From NCBI GenBank assembly GCA_002691245.1, contig NZHH01000059.1, positions 1-28,839 on the forward strand: a stretch of DNA of 28,839 bases, read 5' to 3'. Below the pieces are notes generated by a model. That model did no database searches. It was not told where the DNA came from and saw nothing but the letters and a program-made list of their open reading frames with translations. This document shows positions 8,476-16,429 of this stretch, in pieces (position 1 is the first letter of the stretch; every line of letters begins with the position of its first letter). Position numbers and translations under genes: made by a program. The DNA comes from Methylaequor sp002691245 (GTDB lineage: Bacteria; Pseudomonadota; Alphaproteobacteria; Methylaequorales; Methylaequoraceae).

Positions 8476-9437
8476 TCATTATGAAAGTTTAAATTTTTAG
8501 AAATCCTTCTTATTCCCTCTTCAATTGAGATTTTAGGTTGGAAATTAAATGTTTTTTTTGCTAAACTAACATCACAAAATCTTTTAAAAATTTCTCTATT
8601 TACTGTCCTATCACTTTTGGTAAAAGGTAGATTCTTAATTTTGAGATTATTTTTTTTTAATGTCTTTATAGCAATCTTTGCAACCTCATTTAAGGTATAT
8701 TTTTCATTTGAATTTCCAATATTGAAAATTTTATTATAAGATTTTTTATTTTTTACAATTTCAATTAATACCCTACAAGTATCCTCTACGTGACAAAAGG
8801 ATCTCACTTGTTGACCATCACCATAAATAATAGGATCGGAACCCGACATAATATTTCTAACAATTTTAGCTAAAAAAAATTGGGAAACTTGATTCTCTCC
8901 ATAAGTATTAAAAAATCTAACAATAGTATAATTTAATTTTTTATAAATCTGAGAGTAGGCCTTAACATACTCCTCACCTGCAAGCTTTGAAATTCCGTAA
9001 ACAGTCTTACCCTGTGTATCTGTTTTTTCATTAATAGGGTTATGACTTGGTTCACCATAAACTTCAGAAGATGAAGCAAAAATTATATGTTTTATATTTC
9101 CTGAAACACACGCCTCTAGAATATTTTCAGTACCTTTAATATTTACTTCAAGACATTTAAGTTTATTATCTTCAGTCCTTTTTACTCCTAGCATCGCAGC
9201 AAGATGGAACACTACATCAACATCACTAATAACCTTATTAAGCAGAGATTTTTCAAATATTGAACCATTTAAAATTTTCAAATTTTTATTTTTTTTTACT
9301 TTTCTAAATAAAATTTTATTTTTTTCCAATTGCTCTGGCAAATCCATACATATGACTTTGAATTTTTTTTCAATTAACTGTTTGCAAAGTTCCAAACCTA
9401 TTAAACCTGAACCTCCTGTGATTAAAATTTTCTTCAT
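8469..9437 (-). CDS. NAD-dependent sugar-nucleotide epimerase/dehydratase (extended SDR)
   Basis: This 322-residue extended SDR has the NAD-binding GGSGLIG at about residues 7-13, FHLAAM near 76-81, FASSSEVYGEP near 120-130 and the catalytic YGISK tetrad element near 149-153. RFFNTYGENQ follows, with GDGQQVRSFCHVED in the substrate-binding half. The overall pattern resembles UDP-glucose 4-epimerases and UDP-glucuronate decarboxylases. The exact reaction is uncertain because these groups share all the motifs seen. Its ATG overlaps the stop of the upstream epimerase gene as ATGA, and its own stop lies inside the start region of the cytidylyltransferase gene. The tight coupling to neuC and neuA genes suggests that it supplies or modifies the same sugar pool, for instance by making a GalNAc-type or pentose donor for the glycan. 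Confidence 0.87.
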   Translation of the reverse strand: MKKILITGGSGLIGLELCKQLIEKKFKVICMDLPEQLEKNKILFRKVKKNKNLKILNGSIFEKSLLNKVISDVDVVFHLAAMLGVKRTEDNKLKCLEVNIKGTENILEACVSGNIKHIIFASSSEVYGEPSHNPINEKTDTQGKTVYGISKLAGEEYVKAYSQIYKKLNYTIVRFFNTYGENQVSQFFLAKIVRNIMSGSDPIIYGDGQQVRSFCHVEDTCRVLIEIVKNKKSYNKIFNIGNSNEKYTLNEVAKIAIKTLKKNNLKIKNLPFTKSDRTVNREIFKRFCDVSLAKKTFNFQPKISIEEGIRRISKNLNFHNDW

Positions 9438-10399
9438 TTTTTATCGTATTGTATTGTGAGTATTCTACTAATAGACTTTTCTATGTCTATGTAATCTTTA
9501 TATTGGAAAAAATTAGAAATTTTAGAGTTTTCACTGACTGACCTATTAATATCTCCTGCTCTTTTGCTTTTAAATTGAGGATGTTCAAAATTAAAATCAA
9601 TTTTATATTTCTTCATTACATTCTTCATTATATTAAAAAGATTGATTATTTTAGTTTCTTTTCCCGAACCAACATTAAAAATTTCAAACGAATAATTCTT
9701 CTCAGAAGAGATTATTAAATTTATCAAATTTGAAATATCTTCTACATCAATAAAATCACGAGTCGCTTCACCATCTCCAAAGATTAACGGAACTTGATTT
9801 TTCAAAAATGAATTTATCCATCTTGGAATTACTGCTCCATAATCTGAATCAATTGATTGCCATGGACCAACAACGTTAAAAAATCTTAAGGCTGTTATTA
9901 CAGTTTGATAATTTAAATCACAAAACACTTGTGAATAAGTTTCATTAGAAATCTTTGAGGCTGCATATGGGCTTTTGGGTTTAAGAGAAAAATTTTCCCT
10001 AATTGGAATTTCATTAGTTTCACCATAAACTGAACAACTTGAGGCGAAAATTAGATCTTTAATTTTATTTTTCAAACATAGATCCAAAATATTAATAAAT
10101 CCTTGAGAATTTATAGAATCATTTTCTAATAGATCAGTGAAAGATTTTTGAACTGAAACCTGACCAGCTAAATTTACTACGGCATCAATATCCTTAAAAA
10201 TAGGTTCCATTTTTTTCTTTTCTCTAATGTCAATTTCGTAGAACTTAAAATTTGGATACTCTTCTATTAATTTTTGAGTTTTTTGCTTAGAACTAGAAAA
10301 AAAATTGTCTATACCAAAAACATTATTCTTTCTTTTTAAAAAGAAATTACATAAGTTGTATCCTATGAACCCTGATGAGCCTGTAACAAGAATATTCAT
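9434..10399 (-). CDS. UDP-N-acetylhexosamine 4-epimerase-like SDR (WbpP/GalE-type)
   Basis: This 321-residue extended SDR has TGSSGFIG near residues 6-13, FGIDNFFS at the cofactor-specifying strand end, NLAGQVSVQKS near 75-85, SSCSVYGE near 120-127 and the catalytic YAASK. The segment RFFNVVGPWQS plus SDYGAVIPRW, followed by FGDGEATRDFIDVED, closely follows the WbpP/TviC pattern of UDP-GlcNAc/GalNAc 4-epimerases, which is why I prefer that activity. UDP-glucose 4-epimerase remains possible. Its ATG shares one base with the neuC stop (TAATG), and its stop overlaps the next SDR gene as ATGA, so it is translationally linked to both. Within the nonulosonate module it could provide a C4-epimerised HexNAc precursor or a separate linkage sugar. 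Confidence 0.87.
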   Translation of the reverse strand: MNILVTGSSGFIGYNLCNFFLKRKNNVFGIDNFFSSSKQKTQKLIEEYPNFKFYEIDIREKKKMEPIFKDIDAVVNLAGQVSVQKSFTDLLENDSINSQGFINILDLCLKNKIKDLIFASSCSVYGETNEIPIRENFSLKPKSPYAASKISNETYSQVFCDLNYQTVITALRFFNVVGPWQSIDSDYGAVIPRWINSFLKNQVPLIFGDGEATRDFIDVEDISNLINLIISSEKNYSFEIFNVGSGKETKIINLFNIMKNVMKKYKIDFNFEHPQFKSKRAGDINRSVSENSKISNFFQYKDYIDIEKSISRILTIQYDKK

Positions 10400-11547
10400 T
10401 AGTAGATGATTTGTTTATCAAGTAATTTTTTATTAATTTCTATTTTATTTAGAATATCGCAGATTCTATAACCACTTTTTCCATCACCATAAAGATTTTT
10501 AACAGTTTTACATTTTTGGTGAAATTTTTTATTATTTTTTACATACATTAATGCATTCATAATTGATTTTACGTCATAATCACAATTAATTATATTATAC
10601 GATTGAGGTCTTCCTCTTTGTCTAATTCCTATATTTATTACAGGCTTTTTGAAAGACGGAGCCTCTAAAATCCCTGCGGATGAATTTCCTATTAAAAGAA
10701 AACATTTATTTAGTACATGTAAAAACAACTCTCGTTTAATATTACTGTAAACTAAAAGTTTCGAATCAGTAAATTTTTTTATTGAGCTCAGAATTAACTC
10801 AGAACCTGAATCAGTATTAGGAAAGATGCATAGAACATTCATATCAAGAGACAGACAACTTTTTAGTATATTTTTCATATATTCTCCGGCTTGTTCCTTT
10901 TCATTTAATACAGGATGAAATAGAACAAGAATAAATTTTTTTTCAATAAACTTCTTTAATTTAATATTTGTTACACTAGAATTCCGTGCATCTTCTCTGA
11001 TATTATCTAACTGAGGAGCACCTGTATTAAATATTCTAAATCTTTGCTCCCCAAGTTTTAAAAGTCTATTTTTTGAATCCAAACAAGAAGCAAAGTGTAA
11101 ATGTGATAATTTGGCAATCGCATATCTCGCTGAATCATCTATATGACCGGACTTATCACCAGCCTGAATATGGGCCACAGGAATATTCATATAAACAGAG
11201 GCAAGACAAACTGAGAGTGTCTCAATTCTGTCACCGAAAATAAGCACGATATCTGGTTTAATTTTTTCTAGAGACATAGATATTTTTGAAATTGCCTTTC
11301 CCATTGTAAACGACCAACCAAAGCTTTTATTTGGAACATCAAACTTTACTTTTTCGTCAACCCTAATATTGTCTTTGATAATTTCTTTAATTGAATAACC
11401 ATGTTTTTTTGATAAGTGTCCTCCAAGAACAATTGTTCTATATTCAAGCTTGTCAAATTGACTTAATACCTTAAGAACATTTTTGGCATATCCATAAGTT
11501 GCTCTTGAGTCCAAAGAAAAACAGACTCTTCTTTTCTTAGAAGACAT
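10399..11547 (-). CDS. neuC: UDP-N-acetylglucosamine 2-epimerase, hydrolysing (NeuC/LegG-type)
   Basis: This 382-residue protein belongs to the hydrolysing 2-epimerases that release ManNAc (or a 6-deoxy diamino analogue) from a nucleotide sugar as the first nonulosonate-specific step. Diagnostic motifs are RATYGYAKNVL near 15-25, FGDRIET at 104-110, and VAHIQAGDKSGHIDDSARYA at 124-143, which continues into IAKLSH. HPVLNEKE appears mid-protein and GNSSAGILEAP in the C-terminal half, the last being the UDP-binding loop. Its start overlaps neuB by 11 bases and its stop shares a base with the next gene. The position directly after neuB fits a neuB-neuC order. The substrate could be UDP-GlcNAc (sialic acid) or a modified sugar (legionaminic-type), and the window does not settle this. 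Confidence 0.93.
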   Translation of the reverse strand: MSSKKRRVCFSLDSRATYGYAKNVLKVLSQFDKLEYRTIVLGGHLSKKHGYSIKEIIKDNIRVDEKVKFDVPNKSFGWSFTMGKAISKISMSLEKIKPDIVLIFGDRIETLSVCLASVYMNIPVAHIQAGDKSGHIDDSARYAIAKLSHLHFASCLDSKNRLLKLGEQRFRIFNTGAPQLDNIREDARNSSVTNIKLKKFIEKKFILVLFHPVLNEKEQAGEYMKNILKSCLSLDMNVLCIFPNTDSGSELILSSIKKFTDSKLLVYSNIKRELFLHVLNKCFLLIGNSSAGILEAPSFKKPVINIGIRQRGRPQSYNIINCDYDVKSIMNALMYVKNNKKFHQKCKTVKNLYGDGKSGYRICDILNKIEINKKLLDKQIIY

Positions 11548-12577
11548 CAGATAACAGTAATTGAGAATCTTTTTTTATAAATTTCTTTGCTTTTTTACCA
11601 ATAACTCTATCTAAATCCTTGGCTGGAATGTTATTTTTACCAGGACTAGGCCTCTTAACAGAAATATTTTTACTACTTAATAATTCGCCAACTGAAATAT
11701 TTTTTAGAGAAACTACACTTTCTCTCGCCCATAAAACTATTTCTTTTTCTTCTTTATGAATTTTTCTTTTATCTCCCATCGATTTGAATACAGCATTACA
11801 CCCCTCAACTAATTCAAAAAGTTCTTTAGAATCAATTGATGATTGATGATCAGGCCCTTTCATACTTTTATCTAATGTAAAATGTTTTTCAATTAAACAT
11901 GCACCATGACTAACAGCTACGAGAGCGCAATAAATTGTTGGTGTATGATCTGATAATCCTATTGGAACTTTAAATTTTTCAATATAATTTTTAATAAGAC
12001 CTAAGTTCATTATCTCGTAAGGACACGGATAAGCCGAAACACAATGCATCATTGCAAAATCTACTTTTTGTTTTTTGTACAAATTATAGGTTTCTTTTAC
12101 TTCATTAAATTCAGTCATACCAGTTGAAAAAATAACTGTTTTTTTTTTACTTGCTATGTGTTTCTGCAGGGGATGATTAGTACACTCTCCTGAACCAACT
12201 TTAATAGCATTTACTCCAATTTTATTTACAAGTATGTCACACGACTTAAAAGAAAATGGAGTACATAAAAATTCTATTTCAATATCTTCACATATTTTTT
12301 TTAGATTGGATAACTCTTCAATTGATAAGTTGGTTTCATCAAGAGCCTGATATAAAGATTTGTCTCCGAAATTCTTTGAAATGGGTGTGTTAGTAAGCAT
12401 CTCATCATCAAGTTGATGAATCTGAAATTTAATAGCATCACACTTAGCTGCTTTAGCTACATATACCATCTCTTTAGCTATTTCGAAGTCTCCCTGATGA
12501 TTAATACATGCTTCAGCAATTATATAAGGCTTTCCAAAATTTTTTATGGATTTATCGCCTATTTTTATTTTTTTCAT
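11537..12577 (-). CDS. neuB: N-acetylneuraminate synthase family (nonulosonic acid synthase)
   Basis: This 346-residue enzyme condenses phosphoenolpyruvate with ManNAc or an analogue to form a nine-carbon acid. The NeuB barrel is evident from IAEACINHQGD at 20-30, DAIKFQIH near 47-54, FLCTPF, KVGSGEC and IFSTGMTE. GLSDHT, IEKHFTLDK and GPDHQSSID follow, supplying the metal- and phosphate-binding residues. The C-terminal segment from about residue 285 (SVKRPSPGKNN through DLDRVIGKKAK) is the SAF/antifreeze-like domain that closes the active site in this family. Length is normal. It starts with ATG at 12577 after a 46-base gap, one of the few gaps in the cluster, and overlaps neuC by 11 bases. 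Sialic, legionaminic and related synthases share these motifs, so the precise product is open. Confidence 0.95.
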   Translation of the reverse strand: MKKIKIGDKSIKNFGKPYIIAEACINHQGDFEIAKEMVYVAKAAKCDAIKFQIHQLDDEMLTNTPISKNFGDKSLYQALDETNLSIEELSNLKKICEDIEIEFLCTPFSFKSCDILVNKIGVNAIKVGSGECTNHPLQKHIASKKKTVIFSTGMTEFNEVKETYNLYKKQKVDFAMMHCVSAYPCPYEIMNLGLIKNYIEKFKVPIGLSDHTPTIYCALVAVSHGACLIEKHFTLDKSMKGPDHQSSIDSKELFELVEGCNAVFKSMGDKRKIHKEEKEIVLWARESVVSLKNISVGELLSSKNISVKRPSPGKNNIPAKDLDRVIGKKAKKFIKKDSQLLLSDVF

Positions 12578-12623
12578 TAGGATAAAAGTTAATTTTTTAA
12601 GCTAAACTAAATTAATATAAACT

Positions 12624-13787
12624 TCAAATCAAATTTATTTTTTTTGATATGAAATTTTTTTCTATTTCTTGTTGATATATACACTTACCAAAACTTTTTT
12701 CAAAAATTTTTAATAAATTAGCTTTTCCAACCCGAACATCTATGTCATTTACACATTTAATTTCATTGATTTGAGATGACTGTAATTTTTTAAAAAAAAT
12801 ATTTTTTTCACACATAAAAATTAATCCACCACTTTTTTTTTTTCTTAAACTTCTATCTGGATTAATATTACTACACCCGATCAAAAACTCATTACCTGAT
12901 ATTCCCAAACCTCTTAACATATAATTACTCGAAAATCTTCTCAATAAGTTTTCCATATAAGGCTTTCCATTTCTTAATAATCGTCCGGTGTATGTTTTAT
13001 AGTTTCCAAAACTATCGCAAATATAAAGATCATTACTAATTAAATTTATGTCATGAACACCTCTATTTGTAATTTTAAAAAAAAATATTTTTTTTTTATC
13101 GGTAAACCCAACTAAAGACGCTCCTCTTTTTTTTATACCAACTGAGCCACTATGACACGTGAATAAAACAAAATTATTAATACAGTTAACAGAATTAACA
13201 TGGTTGTGATCTGAAGAAATTGATAGTCCCGTTTTATCTTTCATTATAAAAATTTCATTGACAATCTTTTTCTTATTTATGTCAACGTAGCAAATCGAAT
13301 TTCTTTGTGTGTTTGCAAAACATAAGTTACCAGTTTCTTTGTCAAAAGATAATCCATGTATCCTCTCATTTCCGTAAAGAGTTTCAAAACTTAATATTCT
13401 TTCTTTCTCTCTTAGTTCAAAAGACAATTTATTTCTAATTAATTTTGCTTTTATTATTGATGAGTGAATACCCGTAAATACTGAAAAAAAAACTACATCT
13501 TTACAAATTGATACGCCGTGAACGTCTCCAGCAAAAATCTTTTGAATTTGACTTTCATTAATTATAAACAGTCCTAAATTTGATGAAAACAAAAATGTGT
13601 TTTTAAAACTAAATGAAACGTTACTTTTTTTTTTTTCAAATTTTATATTTTTTTTTAAAAATTTTCGAAGATTATTTGTTTTTTCAATATTACTGAAAAA
13701 TTCATTTACAATATATTTGAATTCTTTCCAAAAGAAGATTTGAGAGATATGATAATTTAATAATATAATCTTCTTTAAAAAGTTCAT
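12624..13787 (-). CDS. Unknown protein with beta-propeller-like repeats
   Basis: I do not recognise this 387-residue protein as a named family. From about residue 60 it reads as short beta-strand repeats. Recurring small blocks end in aromatic or aspartate turns, such as IHGLSFDKETGNLCFANTQR, then NHVNSVNCINNFVLFTCHSG, then GVHDINLISNDLYICDSFGN. The spacing of these H-containing blocks at about 50 residues looks like blades of an NHL/YVTN or DUF4915-type beta-propeller. There is no signal peptide; the N-terminus is hydrophobic-basic (MNFLKKIILLNYHISQIFFW). The start ATG overlaps the upstream nucleotidyltransferase stop (ATGA), so it is co-translated with sugar-activation genes and sits just before neuB. 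Binding a glycan intermediate or acting as a lactonase-like enzyme are both possible, and neither is shown by the sequence. Confidence 0.6.
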   Translation of the reverse strand: MNFLKKIILLNYHISQIFFWKEFKYIVNEFFSNIEKTNNLRKFLKKNIKFEKKKSNVSFSFKNTFLFSSNLGLFIINESQIQKIFAGDVHGVSICKDVVFFSVFTGIHSSIIKAKLIRNKLSFELREKERILSFETLYGNERIHGLSFDKETGNLCFANTQRNSICYVDINKKKIVNEIFIMKDKTGLSISSDHNHVNSVNCINNFVLFTCHSGSVGIKKRGASLVGFTDKKKIFFFKITNRGVHDINLISNDLYICDSFGNYKTYTGRLLRNGKPYMENLLRRFSSNYMLRGLGISGNEFLIGCSNINPDRSLRKKKSGGLIFMCEKNIFFKKLQSSQINEIKCVNDIDVRVGKANLLKIFEKSFGKCIYQQEIEKNFISKKINLI

Positions 13788-14494
13788 TTTGTTTTCTCTT
13801 TAAAAACATATTTTTTTAACTGAATGGTAGCATATCTAAAAGACTCAGGAGTTCCAATATCTAAAAAGTTTTTTTTAGTAAAATAGTGATAAAAATTATT
13901 TTTCTTTTTTTTCAAAATATCTTCTTCAAATGAAAAAAAACTATCTGAAATTCCATCAAAAACCTGCCTTTTTAGAACATAAATACCACCGTTTATTATA
14001 TTAGTATTTCCAGTTTTTTCAGAGAAAGATAATACTCTATTTCCCTCTCCAACTTCTACATTTCCAAACCTTAAACTATTATTTATTCTAACAGTAAGCA
14101 TTAAAACGTCCATTTTCGAGGAATAAAAGTTTAGAAACTCATTATAATCAATATTACATATTGAATCTCCATTAAGAACAAAAAGATGATTAATTTTTAT
14201 TTTTTTAAAAGCATTTAGAATTGCTCCTCCTGTTCCAAGTGGTTTTTTCTCCTCTAAAAAAACTAGCGAAAGGTCTTTATAAACATTACCGAGTGTTTCC
14301 TGAAAAACATCTGATTTATATCCAACAGAAATATAGACTCTTCTAAATCCAGCCAAAATCAATTTTTCAAAAATATAACAAATAAAAAATTTTTCATTGA
14401 TTCTCATTAGAGGTTTTGGAGTCCCCTTTGAAATCGATTCTAATCTTGTACCTTTCCCACCAGCTAAAATTAATGGAAAAAAATTTTTTATCAT
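13784..14494 (-). CDS. hddC: Sugar-1-phosphate nucleotidyltransferase, HddC-like
   Basis: At 236 residues this matches the length of D-glycero-alpha-D-manno-heptose 1-phosphate guanylyltransferases and related short NTP_transferases. AGGKGTRL at 11-18 with TPKPL at 25-29 binds the nucleotide, ISVGYK follows near 55-60, PLGTGGAI at 85-92 and LNGDS at 107-111 form the sugar and metal site, and NFLDIGTPESF closes the protein. It lacks the CBS domains of PtmE-type glucosamine guanylyltransferases and the left-handed helix of GlmU. The HddC assignment leans on the HddA-type kinase at 26511 in the same locus, though the two are 12 kb apart. A RmlA-like or mannose-1-phosphate role is the main alternative. 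It is joined by ATGA overlaps to the genes on both sides. Confidence 0.8.
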   Translation of the reverse strand: MIKNFFPLILAGGKGTRLESISKGTPKPLMRINEKFFICYIFEKLILAGFRRVYISVGYKSDVFQETLGNVYKDLSLVFLEEKKPLGTGGAILNAFKKIKINHLFVLNGDSICNIDYNEFLNFYSSKMDVLMLTVRINNSLRFGNVEVGEGNRVLSFSEKTGNTNIINGGIYVLKRQVFDGISDSFFSFEEDILKKKKNNFYHYFTKKNFLDIGTPESFRYATIQLKKYVFKEKTK

Positions 14495-15468
14495 CTTTTA
14501 AACGCTTCTTTTTTGTTTTGCTCAATCCAATTGAATGTTTTTTTAATACCTTCTTGAACAGAGAATTGGCATTTAAACCCAATAATTTTTTGAATTTTTG
14601 ATATATCAAATTTTATTTTATCAACTGTTTTTGGCTTATGAACGTCATATACTATTTTTGGTGTAGTTTTTTTTAAATCAGTAGCAAATTTTAAAATTTC
14701 ATTTATTGAATGAAGTTTTCCAGAAGCAATATTAACTTCTAAAAAATCAAATTTTTTTTTTGAAACCTCAATTAATCCATTTATAAAATCATCTATAAAA
14801 ATTAAATCTCTCTTCTGTTCTCCATTTCCCCAAATCACCAGTGGGTTATGGTCTTCGTATACTTTTCTTATAATAGATGCTGTAACATGTGATTTTAGTT
14901 TATCAAATTTATCATAGGGACCAAATATATTTGAAGGTCTAACAATCAAACAGCTAAAATTTTTAGATACTCTAGTAGAAAAAATTTGACACAAAATCTC
15001 AGAATATCTTTTCGTCCAACCAGCAGAATAATATACATCAAAAGGATTACCTTTTAACATATCATTTTCAGAATATTTATTTTTTTTTATATTAGGGTAA
15101 ACACAACCAGTACTGATAAAAACAAACTTTTTTATTTTTTGCTTTATGGATGCTTCAAGTAAGTTTAACAGCATTCTTATATTTGAAGTTACATGATAAA
15201 GAGGATTATTCAAGATATCATAAGCTCCTGAGGTTGCTGCTGCGCACATAAAAACTACATCAATATTTTTCAGCGCTTTAATACAGCTGGCTTTATCCTC
15301 TAAATTAAATGAGGTTTCCTTATAATTTTTATGGATATGCTTCAAATGCTTATTTGAAAACCTATTTCCATAAACTTTGTAACCTTCTTTTAAAAGTTTA
15401 TTAGTTAAATTATAACCTATAAAACCATAGGCACCCGCAACAAAGATTCTCGATTTTTTATCCAACAT
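14491..15468 (-). CDS. NAD-dependent epimerase/dehydratase (extended SDR, fucose-synthase-like)
   Basis: I start this gene at ATG 15468-15466; a TTG at 15477 is in frame but would lengthen the overlap with the preceding gene. The 325-residue protein has the cofactor loop AGAYGFIG at 11-18, FISTGCVYP near 117-125 and RPSNIFGPYD near 177-186. GNGEQKRDLIFIDD lies in the C-terminal half. These features resemble GDP-fucose synthases and related epimerase/reductases. The catalytic region reads YYSAGWTKR (146-154). The lysine is six and seven residues after the tyrosines rather than the usual four, so the canonical YxxxK spacing is altered. The same altered spacing appears in the SDR at 21705. The gene overlaps the nucleotidyltransferase as ATGA. 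Substrate unknown; it may finish the nucleotide-heptose or a related deoxysugar. Confidence 0.83.
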   Translation of the reverse strand: MLDKKSRIFVAGAYGFIGYNLTNKLLKEGYKVYGNRFSNKHLKHIHKNYKETSFNLEDKASCIKALKNIDVVFMCAAATSGAYDILNNPLYHVTSNIRMLLNLLEASIKQKIKKFVFISTGCVYPNIKKNKYSENDMLKGNPFDVYYSAGWTKRYSEILCQIFSTRVSKNFSCLIVRPSNIFGPYDKFDKLKSHVTASIIRKVYEDHNPLVIWGNGEQKRDLIFIDDFINGLIEVSKKKFDFLEVNIASGKLHSINEILKFATDLKKTTPKIVYDVHKPKTVDKIKFDISKIQKIIGFKCQFSVQEGIKKTFNWIEQNKKEAFKR

Positions 15469-16390
15469 ATTGGTCAAATTTAAAGTATTTTATATTATAT
15501 TCCTTAATTCTTTTTATATTATCTTCACTTAGATTTTTTATTTTCTCTGCTTTAACATTTTCAATAATCTGTGACTTATTTATCATACCAGGTAATACAA
15601 TATGAATTTGTGAAAAAGAAAGACAAAAATTTAAGCATAGTTGGGCTCTAGTTACGTTTTCATCTTTTACAACTTTTTTAAAAATTTTATTGCTTTCCTC
15701 AATCCATTTTCTTCTTTGGTCAATCTTCCAAAATTTTCTATGATCATCTTCATCAAAAATGTGTTTGGCTGAGTATTTTCCAGTCAAAAATCCAAAAGCT
15801 AAGGGTGTTCTGGCAATAATTTTAATATTCATTTTTTTACATTTTTCATAAATATTTTTTTCCAAGATTCTTATATCTAATATATTAAAATTTACTTGAA
15901 TAAAGTCGACCATAGAAAAATCGTTGATACAATAAAAATCTTCAGGATTCCTTAAAGAGATTCCGAAGTTTCGAATTTTTTTACCAAACAAATTCTTTAT
16001 AAAAGTAAAATACTCCATATTTGACAAAAAATCTTTCGGTGGATTGTGCAGTTGCAGAAAATCTATGTATTCGGTTCCCAAGACTTGTAAACTATTTTTA
16101 ATCTGAGAAATAATAGATTGTTTTGAAAAACTTGATTTTTGAGAAAAATCAGAAACTCCGCATTTCGTGGAAATAATCAAATCTTCTCTTCTATTTTTTT
16201 TTAAAATGAATCCTAACAATTTTTCGCTATTTCCATAAGCAGGTGAAACATCAAAAAAATTTATTTTTTTTTTTAAAGAAAACTCTAATAATTCTATCGC
16301 CTTAGTTTCTGATATCTTACCGTATGCCGGGTTTATTTTTGTCCCTCCTCCAATTCCCCAACAACCAAAACCAATTCTCGATCTAACCAA
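15458..16390 (-). CDS. Aldo/keto reductase
   Basis: This 310-residue protein is an intact aldo/keto reductase. The catalytic tetrad is visible as D47 and Y52 (FFDVSPAYG), K76 (IISTKCG) and H115 (LQLHNPP), followed by the barrel strands FGISL, FIQVNFN and IIARTPLAFGFLTGK. IHIVLPGM near the end is the NADP-binding segment. The start is TTG 16390-16388: no ATG lies upstream before an in-frame stop, and the conserved barrel opening RIGFGCWGIG begins within five residues. AKRs of this type in sugar loci reduce keto groups of nucleotide sugars (as in deoxysugar 3-ketoreductases) or act as small-aldehyde reductases. It is related to the interrupted reductase at 23737 but lacks that protein's extra C-terminal domain. 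The downstream SDR gene begins inside its last codons. Confidence 0.88.
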   Translation of the reverse strand: MVRSRIGFGCWGIGGGTKINPAYGKISETKAIELLEFSLKKKINFFDVSPAYGNSEKLLGFILKKNRREDLIISTKCGVSDFSQKSSFSKQSIISQIKNSLQVLGTEYIDFLQLHNPPKDFLSNMEYFTFIKNLFGKKIRNFGISLRNPEDFYCINDFSMVDFIQVNFNILDIRILEKNIYEKCKKMNIKIIARTPLAFGFLTGKYSAKHIFDEDDHRKFWKIDQRRKWIEESNKIFKKVVKDENVTRAQLCLNFCLSFSQIHIVLPGMINKSQIIENVKAEKIKNLSEDNIKRIKEYNIKYFKFDQYVG

Positions 16391-16429
16391 ATCTAATTCA
16401 CTAACTTTGTTTACTTTAATATTTTAGTA

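Noticed and set aside
12578..12623. Possible promoter in the 46-base gap before neuB
   Set aside because: Only AT-rich sequence without a convincing spaced -35/-10 pair or operator-like repeat.
14394..14609. Minus-strand open frame of 71 codons between two genes
   Set aside because: It spans the ATGA junction of the SDR and nucleotidyltransferase genes in another frame and repeats no known motif.
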